From assembly GCF_910594005.1 (NCBI RefSeq), contig NC_057838.1, positions 34,278,001 to 34,342,000 of the forward strand: 64,000 nucleotides of DNA. Direction: 5' to 3'. How positions within the stretch are numbered: the stretch's first letter is position 1; each line of letters opens with the position of its first letter. The notes beneath the pieces were generated by a model. The model saw nothing but the letters and a program-made list of their open reading frames with translations. It was not told where the DNA came from and did no database searches. Below, piece after piece: positions 55,723 through 64,000 of this stretch. The DNA is from Cervus elaphus. Its lineage: Eukaryota > Chordata > Mammalia > Artiodactyla > Cervidae. The position numbers and the translations under genes were made by a program.

Positions 55723-56652
55723 ATTCTGCCTTTTGGTAATTTGACGGGCAAAAATAAGGCAAAAATCTAATATAATGAGTTGTTTAATTGTAAAGTTTTA
55801 AAATTGATATGACACTACAGTACACAAGCATGTACTTTCCACTACAGCTTTTTAAATCTACAAGATGGCTAGGATTTAAAGCTTTGGGACCTTTTGTGCC
55901 TGGAGAATGATTTTCCCAGAAAGCAATGAGAAAAAGGACACAGTACTTTTTATAAGTTTTTGCCTTTGCTTGGCTTTTTAAACTTACAGCTTATATAGTT
56001 TTTAAATCCTTCTTTTTTAACAGAGGGAAACAATATGCTTTCCTCTGTATGAAAAAGTGGTAGAGAATGATGCGCTGCACTGCCCCCAAAGGAAGAAACT
56101 CGGCTCTTTTTATAGTCGTGATGATGGTTATTTTTTTATGGGTCAAATGCCAGTTTGCTTGTGATGATGGAGCATGCAGTGCCACTGTTGTTCTAGTCCT
56201 CATTTCACCAAGAGTAGACATTTGCAAGAAAGCGAGCTTAGGTAGGGAGTGCTCCCTTGTTCACAGAAGCTGAGCTCCGTGTGTCTGGATGGGGACTGAA
56301 CTCTTCACCTTAGACTCCTCAGCACCGTATTCTAACAGCCGAGCCATAGTGTTCTCAAGCGTTACAGTTAAACACCCACGTGTCCCATTGCGCAGTGCTG
56401 AACCTCTGCAGATCAGGTAAACAGACACAGTACCTGCTGGAGACAATGAAATCTCAAACTGCTGAAACAGCCAGGCAAGCACACACAATGGTTTGCATCC
56501 TTTTATTTTCAAAGTACACTAGAGGGCAAGTAAGCCACTTCCAAATTACCTGAATACAGGAGTATTAAAATATGACATTATACCTTCTCCTATTAAATTT
56601 ACCTAAATGCCTTTTTTGAACATCATTTTATACCCTATAAAGCAGCTTAGTC
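55723..56652. other. Unassigned non-coding stretch
   Basis: Overlapping frames of 68-83 codons on both strands (55991-56512) show no domain. No repeat recognised. Confidence 0.45.
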
Positions 56653-56978
56653 CTATAAAAATGTAATGCAATTCACAGACGTAAGCTGCATTTGTGACTT
56701 TGTATTTTCTAGTAACCACATTTTAAAAAGTACAAAGAAACAAGTAAAATTACTTAACAATATATTCAATAAGCTATTTTAGTTAAGCCAGTATGCTCAA
56801 AATCTTATCATTTTAATATATAATCAATATAGAAATTATTAATGTGATACCTTATATTATTTTCATGCTGAGTCTTTAAAATCTGATGTATAGCTTACAC
56901 TTACCACATGTATCACTTGGACCAGCCATATTTTAGTGCTCAATAGCTTTGTGTGGCTCGTGGTGTTTGACAGTGAGG
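56653..56978 (+). mobile_element. hAT-Charlie MITE, family uncertain
   Basis: 'ttttctagtaaccacatttta', 'aagaaacaagtaaaattac', 'aaaatcttatcattttaata', 'atcaatatagaaattattaat' and, near the end, 'ttagtgctcaatagctttgtgtggc' follow a hAT-Charlie consensus I know but cannot name safely. Confidence 0.62.
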
Positions 56979-57654
56979 CTCTAAGTTGGTGTGAAGACAA
57001 GGTCCTTCCCAGACGGTATCCTGGGACTTTGCTGGCACTGTCCAGGACTGCCCTCCTTAAACAGTTGTTTTTCTTAGTCAGCACAGTGAAGAACAACTCA
57101 ATATCAAACAAGCAAGAACCAAAATAGTTGTTTTGCAGTAGATTTTCCTCACATTCAATGGATTGACTGAATCAGCTACATGGGGCCGGGGGGTGCCTAG
57201 GTGGATAATGTGTTCTGACAGGTCTACTGGGGTCAGTCCTTTTCCGCTTAAAATCACATTTCATTGGCTTTCTGCTGTGGTAGCAGCCACTTGCATGTAC
57301 AGACGTGGATGTAAAGGGGCTCTGTATTTTCTTATTGTCTCTGACTATGCTTTTGAGGATATTATATAGACACACCTATTTTTGTAAATGCTTGAAATTT
57401 AACTAGAGAATTACACTTTTCCTTGACCCATTATCAAATAATCAGTTATTTGGAAGGGTGAAGCTGTTCTTTCTATACCCCATTTAGGACCACACAAGAG
57501 AAAGTGATCTTGTCATTCTTGAAACTGTCTAACGTGGTTTTTGCCTCTAGCCCAAAGGGAAAGACCTGCCTTTTCTCCACAGAAATCTTGGTTTGCCAGT
57601 GGTTACAGTTTTATTGTTGACACTGTGCCTCTGTATTGGTATTAGTGCAAGGCT
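56979..57654. other. Unassigned non-coding stretch
   Basis: Frames of 63-82 codons without domains. No repeat recognised. Confidence 0.45.
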
Positions 57655-57667
57655 CATAAACCTTAGC

Positions 57668-57917
57668 TGACAAAGGCAATGGCACCCACTCCAGTACTCT
57701 TGCCTGGAAAATCCCATGGATGGAGGACCCTGGTGGGCTGCAGTCCATGGGGTCGGGAAGAGTCAGACACGACTGAGTGACTTCACTTTCACTTTTCACT
57801 TTCATGCGTTGGAGAAGGAAATGGCAACCCACTCCAGTGTTCTTGCCTGGAGAATCCCAGGGATGGGGTCACACAGAGTCGGACATGACTGAAGTGACTT
57901 AGCAGCAGCAGCAGCAG
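57668..57917 (+). mobile_element. Bov-A2 SINE (dimer)
   Basis: Two Bov-A units joined by 'gacttcactttcacttttc', with a (GCA)n tail. The second unit lacks ~25 bp. Perfect 13-bp target duplication cataaaccttagc at 57655-57667 and 57918-57930. Confidence 0.96.
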
Positions 57918-58199
57918 CATAAACCTTAGCAACTTCATTCCTCACCAATTAGTTTCAAATCAATTCTGCTGTCTTGAATCTAATGGTGCTTCATGCTCAT
58001 AAAAGATTTCACATCTAACTGCCTGGAGTGATGACACAGAGATGGAATTACCTGTTCTTTAAGTAGGAATTCTTATTTGAGGGAGGTCCTTTGAAATTTC
58101 TGAGGACAGATTGCTTCCTGTTGTCAGTACCCTCCAGTTCCACTGATTTCACCTTCCCTTTCCTCAGAGGTCCATGCAAATGTGAGAAATGAGAAGAAA

Positions 58200-58402
58200 A
58201 TGGGACCAGAAGACTTGGGTTTTAGTCTGAGCCTTTTTGACCTTGATGGGACCTCAAACAGGTTGCATAGGCTTTCCAAGTCTCAGATTGTTTATCTGTG
58301 AAATGGAGATAAAAAGACTCATATCACACCGAGTTTTGTGAGATTAAATGAGATAATGGACATTAAAGTGGTTTGTAATGTATAAAGTGTTCTGCAAATA
58401 TG
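58200..58402 (+). mobile_element. MIR SINE, near full length
   Basis: 'agaagacttgggttttagtc', 'tttatctgtgaaatggag', 'gagattaaatgagataatgg' and 'aagtgttctgcaaatatgagg' in plus MIR order. Confidence 0.75.
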
Positions 58403-58542
58403 AGGAAGGAACATTATTGAGCCAATGTGGAGGACAGACCTGTAAAGATCATTCTTGAGGTAAAATAAAATTGGGGTACTATCTAGATCCTCCTCTTTGA
58501 AGAACCCCCACTACAGCTTTGGAAGGCAGTGACTTAAGAAGT

Positions 58543-58751
58543 TGCTTTTGAGTTGCTAAGTAATGTCCAACTCTTTTGCAATGCCATGGACTGTAGACCC
58601 ACAGGCTCCTCTGTCCATGGGATTTACCAGGCAAGAAGACTGGAGTGGGTTGCCATTTCCTCCTCCAGAAGACCTTCCTAACCCAGGAATTAAACCTGCA
58701 TCTCCTACACTGGCAGATGGATTCTTTACCCCTGAGCCACCAGGGAAGCCC
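58543..58751 (-). mobile_element. Bov-tA SINE
   Basis: Full-length reverse Bov-tA ending 'gagccaccagggaagccc'. Duplication acttaagaagt (58532-58542) and actttagaagt (58753-58763), one mismatch. Confidence 0.95.
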
Positions 58752-58763
58752 AACTTTAGAAGT

Positions 58764-59254
58764 AGGTGAGGCCTTATGTGCACTGTACCTGGGGAAGCAA
58801 TCCTTACCTTCATTCTTTTTTTTTTTGTCTATAATCAACATTCTGACATCACCTCCTTTCTTGGATATCATTAATAGATATTTCATCCTGGTTTCACCTG
58901 GGTTGTAAGATTGGGGAAGAGCAGATTTGTTATGTGTTCCAAGTCCATCCATGGTGGATATCCCTTATATTAATACATTACCAACCTGATATTAGAGGAA
59001 ACTTCTCTGAATTTGGTTCTTTTTGTGGGCTTTTGATTACCATCGGGGAGGATGTGAATTTAGGTAGATCTATTATCTTGTATTTCCAGGAATTCTGTCT
59101 CAGAGCTAACTATATTAGTTTCTTCTCTCTCTCCTTCCCTCCCCACCTCATCCCATTACTCCCCCCTTCCCTTTGGTATTAGGATAATAGAAATTGATAT
59201 TAAGGTAATTTATTAATTTGAATACCATTAAAAGACCAGGTTTGTTTAAATATT
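58764..59254. other. Unassigned non-coding stretch
   Basis: A poly(T) run near 58817 and a C/T-rich run near 59130-59170. Nothing else recognised. Confidence 0.5.
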
Positions 59255-59375
59255 AACATTAATCTGTAAGACTTTGACTGTTGAGACCATACCTTATTCA
59301 TGCCCTGTATCTTTTTATTCCCTCAAACCTGGTGTAGATAGCAGGTGCCTAGTAAGCATCCATTGAATGAATAGT
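59255..59375 (+). mobile_element. L2 LINE 3' end
   Basis: 'cattcatgccctgtatcttt' type text, 'aggtgcctagtaagcatcc' and an ATGAAT-rich end fit the L2 3' terminus. Confidence 0.65.
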
Positions 59376-59384
59376 GAATAGTAA

Positions 59385-59565
59385 TGATCAGTATTTTTCA
59401 GGGTATGAAATATGTTGGGAACCCTTTAGAGATACTCTCATTTAAACTTCATAGGCACCTATGAAGCAGATAATGTCATTCCCATTTTATAGATAATAGA
59501 ACTGAATGGCAGGCACTTAGATTTATCCAAAGTCATGTAGTGGCAAAATGTATGGATTTGAATTG
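59385..59565 (-). mobile_element. MIR SINE
   Basis: 'cacctatgaagcagataatg', 'tcccattttatagataatag' and 'atccaaagtcatgtagtggc' in reverse MIR order. Confidence 0.72.
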
Positions 59566-59666
59566 TGGTTAGTATTGCTCTAAAACCCATATATCTTGTG
59601 CTATATTTATGCACCTTAAAATTACTGTCTTCCAGATTTCATATAAGTAGTTCCCTAGATAGTGTA

Positions 59667-59795
59667 GGGAGAAGGAAATGGCAACCCACTCCAGTATTCT
59701 TGCCTGGAGAATCCCAGGGACAGAGGAGCCGGGTGGGCTGCCGTCTATGGGGTCGCACAGAGTTGGACACGACTGAGCGACTTAGCAGCAGCAGC
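59667..59795 (+). mobile_element. Bov-A SINE, single monomer
   Basis: 'gagaaggaaatggcaaccc' to 'gacttagcagcagcagc', one unit. Flanking agatagtgta (59657-59666) and agataatgta (59796-59805), one mismatch. Confidence 0.94.
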
Positions 59796-59934
59796 AGATA
59801 ATGTAACATATAATGAAAGTAAAATGGTGCTAGAGGAGGGGTCATAGAAAATCAATATTTAAGAAAGCAAGAGAGTCTGGTATGGAGATGAGATCCTTAT
59901 TCTCATTCTGAAATCTCATTTATTAAACTTTTAT

Positions 59935-60150
59935 GAAAATAACCAATATTTACCAAATATGTGCCAGGCTGTGATTAGTGCTTTACATATGTTTAATTCT
60001 AACAACCATCTCATGAAGCAGATAATGTTCTGTTGTCCTAGTTTTTAGATAAACAAATTATGAAACAGAGAGAGTAAGCACCTTGTCTATGATCACACAG
60101 CACATCTTGGCTTAATATAAAGCTAGGTCTATCTGCCTCCAGAAAGGATT
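59935..60150 (-). mobile_element. MIR SINE, near full length
   Basis: 'aatatgtgccaggctgtg', 'agtgctttacatatgttt', 'aaccatctcatgaagcag' and 'gatcacacagcacatcttgg' in reverse MIR order. Confidence 0.75.
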
Positions 60151-60219
60151 TTCTTAATCCCTTCATGGTACTATTTTCCCCTTCTTGTACCTTTATGGTC
60201 AGAACCAGTAGTTACTTAT

Positions 60220-60352
60220 TAGTTTGTTTGTAACTGTTGATAGTCCCTACCAGATTGTAAACTCCTTGAGAACTGGTCACCTTGCCTTTAGCATCTGTAT
60301 TTCCCCATACTGTTCAGATAGTGTTCAATAGATGCTCATTTAATACTTGTCA
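60220..60352 (+). mobile_element. L2 LINE 3' end
   Basis: 'ccagattgtaaactccttgag' and 'tgttcaatagatgctcattt' match the L2 3' UTR. Confidence 0.72.
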
Positions 60353-61924
60353 GGCAGTTCTCAGACCCAGCCAGCTGATCACTCAGTCTCTCTGTAACAC
60401 TAAGAATTAAGTGAGACGATTGTTCACACTTTCAGTGTTACCACTGGCAGCATCACTTCTATGCTGTAGCAAATACTTCCTGGGTCTTGTGCCACATTCT
60501 CTTGATCCACCATGAATCTCCGCTGCAGCGGTGCTGGGCAGTTCACCTGTAGGCTGACCGTATCCTGCCTTAAGAGCCTTCTACTTCTCTTTGTTCTTCT
60601 GTCTCGGGGCTTTTTATTTTTAAGTCTCTGAAGCTCTCTTGGTCCACTTTTTGGGCAGGACAGAATACCATGGAGTTCATGCCTATAGTGACCAACCTCA
60701 GCCAGTGGAAAATGGGATAAACGCCTCAACCTCTTGTCCTTCAGAAGAAATTCTTAGGTGCATTCTTTGTGGTCTCTCAAGAGTTAGTCCCCAGATTTAT
60801 TGATCATCAGTTTCTCAGTATTATCAGCACCTCCTTTTTTCCTACCTCTATATCTCAGGCTCCCTACTTTGTAACTGCTGCTTCCTGTGAATATGTCCAA
60901 AGTAAATTCCTTACATCCAAGTCCTTGACTCTAGGTGTTTGTGTGGGGTGTGGTGTGGGAAATGGAGAAATCAAATAAAACACATGCCTATTTGCTAGTG
61001 GCTTTGTGCCAGAGGCCACATATAATGTCACATAATGTTAGTAAGTCATGTGACTGGATTAATTAGAGAAGTTGTCTCAGAGGAGGTTGAATCTCAAAGT
61101 CCTGTCCTTGGATAAGTAGGTTTAAGGTAAGTGGAGTGACAGCTTAATTTTTATAATTGCCTATTCCCTCTTTAAGAATTCCCAATATATAACCAATTAT
61201 ACTGATGAAAAGGTGCAATACTTGAAAGGATGCAAGAATGAGTCAGTTAATTTTCTGAAACCTAAGATGACCACAAATTCAGTTTATATTTTACTGCATT
61301 ATTGATTTTGGTGTAAAAAAGCACAACCACAGTGCATTCCTAAGTCTGTGCTCCATAGCACTTCTAAGCTGATGTCTTATCAACTTGTTTTTTTCTCCCT
61401 TGAGTCTCTGTTAGGGCTTTATCTTTTAAAGATGCCAGATATGATATTCATTACCTCTGAGCAGTCACCCCCTCCAAAAATGCTGAGAGGAAAACATGGC
61501 AGAAAGTGTCATGAAAATTATGTTGAAGAATCTCTCTCATAATGATGAAAGATGCAGCAGTGAAATCCTGGCATGCATGTGGGTGGCAGAAAGGATTTAT
61601 GCCTGGTGTGTCTGGGCTTATAATAACTAATGTATCAAATTGTTTGAAAACTTTTTAATTAGGAAGAGCAGCAGGATTTGTGAATGAGTCATCAGGAGAA
61701 GACCTTTCACTTTCAGTAAATGAGGACAAACTAACAATCAGCAGCAAGAGCTGCATTTATTTCTGTGCCCAGGGTGAGTGGCACTGTTCTAATGGTGATA
61801 AGGCCGAGGGTCCTGGTCTCTGTATGGGCCAAATCTGGCTGCCTGATTTCTTGGCCCTGACTGACCTGCTCACACTTTAGCAGTTATCACATGACTGTGT
61901 GGGTGTAGTACAGCATTCTACAAA
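60353..61924. other. Unassigned stretch; one curious minus-strand frame
   Basis: A 101-codon minus frame (60424-60729) is basic in its middle (KKPRDRRTKRSRRLLRQ) and less repetitive than the repeat-derived frames. I do not recognise it and see no splice or promoter context. 61540-61870 contains several transcription-factor-like words. No repeat recognised here. Confidence 0.4.
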
Positions 61925-62150
61925 CTGCAAATTTAAATCTGACCTTGTCACTTGCCTGATGAAAATCATTCACTATTTTCCCACTGCAGGTAACATTATT
62001 TCTACCATGGGCCTTAAAGCTCTGTATAGGTTGACCTTTATCTCAGAGTTACATGACCATACTTAGAGAAACTCTCTCCTTTTTGCAGTGTCCAAGCTCT
62101 TGCCAAGCAGTTTCATAATGCCTAATAAGCTGTATAACACAGTATGTTAT
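61925..62150 (+). mobile_element. L2 LINE ORF-end fragment
   Basis: 'aatctgaccttgtcacttgcc', 'ggccttaaagctctgtatagg' and 'tccaagctcttgccaagc' recall the L2 plus strand in order. Confidence 0.6.
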
Positions 62151-62419
62151 CATATTATTTTTTAAATCAGATAGTGTTTATCAAAAATATTCTAAACCTC
62201 AAATACTATATTATTATTATTGATTATATCATTAGCAGATCTGGACTCTTAGAAAGACGGTCCCTATAAAGCAATGGAATACTTAAAGGGCAAGAAGAAT
62301 TTCCAAGTGAAGCAGGTACATTTGTGCATTCACTATAGTTTTCTGTATTTTTTGATCTGCTTGGATGTGGTCAGGCCTCATGAAGATTTCAAGAGGAACA
62401 ATCCAGATTTGGTTTATTA

Positions 62420-62580
62420 GGAATGTCTGCTTTTTAAAGGTCTCATTTCCAGAGCCCAACAAACTATACTATTTAGTTTGCTCACTTACTGTCTATTTCT
62501 TCCATGAAGACAATGTGTATTTCCCTAGAGCTAGTATAGTGCCTGATATCTAACAGTTATTCCACGCATATTTATTGATT
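62420..62580 (+). mobile_element. L2 LINE 3' end
   Basis: 'catgaagacaatgtgtatttcc' and 'tagtatagtgcctgatatc', then 'atatttattgattgg', fit the L2 3' UTR. Confidence 0.6.
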
Positions 62581-63029
62581 GGGTACTAGACAAAGCAGAA
62601 TGCCTGCTCGAAGTTTACTGGACTAAAAGCATCATCTTTGGTACACAGGATGGAGCCTTAGACCTTCAGGGAGGCTTATGAGTTGCATTTGAAACAATCT
62701 CAAGAGTCTCTACAAGCTTCAAATCTAAGCCTCTCAAGCATCAGTTGATGATTCTTCTGTTGGTCCTGGCTAGAAAGCTACCAACTCGGTTTGGAAATTT
62801 GTACTGACATGCTTGGGAGAGTTGTAGTATTGGTCAGAAGTATCTTGACATTTATGGACAACTCTCTGGCCATTGAATAGAGTTTTGAGATTCTCATTGG
62901 TACAGTGGTCCACAGAAGCTGGGCCACTTGAAAACTACATTTCACACTCTTGTTCAGTTTTGAAATGTACTGCTATTGCTAGAGTTATTTGTGACTGAGA
63001 TCAACTATTTTGAATTGATTTTTACCAAG
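62581..63029. other. Unassigned non-coding stretch
   Basis: No repeat or gene recognised. Confidence 0.5.
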
Positions 63030-63095
63030 GTAGCACATAGTATTCTGGATAGCACATTGCAGATATTCAATAAACATTTAATGAATGAAGGAAAG
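63030..63095 (+). mobile_element. L2 LINE 3' terminus
   Basis: 'tagcacattgcagatattcaataaacatttaatgaatgaagg' is an L2-like 3' end. Confidence 0.55.
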
Positions 63096-63149
63096 GTTTG
63101 TATTTTCTATTATTAATCAGTGGATAGTTTGATGACTTTTAAGCCTTCT

Positions 63150-63565
63150 TTTAGTCTTCTCCCACACTGGATGAAGCTGACCCTTATAATCAGTAAGATG
63201 ATGTGGAAGTGATAGAGTGTGACTTATGAGGTTATGTCATAAAATACATCATGGCTTCCCTCTTGCTCTTTCTTGGATCTCTCACTAAGTAGTAATTCAG
63301 CTGCCATATTGGAGGATACTCAGGCAGCCTATGGAGAAGTTAATGTGGTGACACTGAGGTCTCCTGCCAACATCCATGTGTTTGAGTCATCTTAGAAATA
63401 GATCCTTCAGCCCTAGTTAAGGTTTCAGATGATTGCTGCCTTATTCAGCTTAGCTGTTGCTACATTACTAATTCACAGAAACTGTGACATAATAAATGTT
63501 TAATATTATAAGCTATTAAGTTTTTAGGTAATTTGTTATATGATAATAGAGAACAAATATACGTA
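63150..63565 (+). mobile_element. MLT1-type LTR (ERVL-MaLR)
   Basis: 'ggaagtgatagagtgtgacttatg', 'ggtctcctgccaacatcc', 'cctagttaaggtttcagatg', 'cacagaaactgtgacataataaatg' and 'agctattaagtttttaggta' in LTR order, including an AATAAA signal. Solo as far as visible. Confidence 0.78.
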
Positions 63566-64000
63566 GGGATCAAAGCCATGACCCAAATAAAACCTCACTA
63601 AAAACTAGGTCTTAATTATCTTGTCTTCATTCTTCACTTGTTTTTCCACTCTTATCTTGGTAACCTTACTGTGAACTACAAATGGTAATTTGGTGTCTAC
63701 CATGTTATTTGCCAGTGTTTTCCTCTATCTGTTATCTATTTTTTTTTAAAATTTGGAAGTGTATCCATTTGATGGTGATTTAGCAAACCCCTTTCCTTTT
63801 TTTATTTTCCTTTGTTTCTTCAAATTGCCTCTAGTTACCGTTTCCAAAGATTTAATAATATTCACTTCTTTTATAATGATTTGACTTTTGTATATTCAAT
63901 TATTTAATATATTTGTAATTTATTCTGATACATTAACCACTCTGGGTAAAACCTTCTAGGCCACCTCATTATATTTCCTCTTACATGGTACTTTGTGTTG
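63566..64000. other. Unassigned AT-rich stretch
   Basis: No repeat or gene recognised up to the window end. Confidence 0.5.

Overview
This window looks like nuclear DNA from a ruminant, most likely a bovid. The evidence is its transposon content: Bov-tA and Bov-A/Bov-A2 SINEs, many 5'-truncated BovB (RTE-class) LINEs, a young ruminant-type L1, a CHR-type cetartiodactyl SINE and an endogenous-retrovirus LTR of cattle BTLTR1 type. Beneath these lies an older mammalian layer of MIR, L2, L1M, MLT1 and hAT-Charlie relics. I find no protein-coding exon, rRNA, tRNA gene or CRISPR array that I can support. The longest open frames are decayed L1 ORF2 or BovB reverse transcriptase. The window therefore reads as intergenic or deep intronic DNA. 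Family names are from memory of consensus sequences and no masking program was run.

Layout. 0-6 kb: Bov-A, old L2 and hAT pieces, then a 3.4 kb older L1 with a young L1 inside it. 6.3-6.9 kb: a solo LTR with 6-bp target duplications. 8.5-11.5 kb: young L1, Bov-tA, old L1 and a GC-rich unassigned repeat. 11.9-15.9 kb: two BovB copies with perfect 11-bp target duplications, an LTR-like relic carrying a tail-only insertion, and old L1. 16-21.6 kb: mostly unassigned, with a TG microsatellite, a hairpin cluster and old elements. 21.6-24.7 kb: an L1M relic that received two BovBs, one Bov-A2 and one mariner-type MITE. 25.9-27.5 kb: a long L2. 31-34 kb: two BovBs. 35-37.2 kb: old L1 3' ends and an LTR-like relic. 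37.4-38.5 kb: a MIR split by a joined Bov-tA/BovB insertion. 39-41.5 kb: Bov-tA copies and MIRs. 43.2-47.8 kb: BovB, a BovB/L1/BovB sandwich, and MLT1. 49.4-51.6 kb: MLT1, then a second joined BovB/Bov-tA insertion. 52-64 kb: many MIR, L2, MER and Bov-type elements in unassigned sequence.

How the parts relate. BovB encodes the endonuclease and reverse transcriptase, and Bov-tA and Bov-A SINEs share its 3' end and are thought to be mobilised by it. The main observation is two independent loci (37.4-38.4 kb and 50.0-51.5 kb) where one BovB and one Bov-tA are joined 5' end to 5' end, with both 3' ends facing outward and one target-site duplication around the pair. This suggests two different RNAs copied from the two nicks of a single target. 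Two insertions that are essentially only a poly(A) tail (14.4 kb and 38.0 kb) and a MIR piece inside a younger BovB (24.2 kb) also bear on how the reverse-transcription machinery behaves. I see no new enzymatic or defence system.
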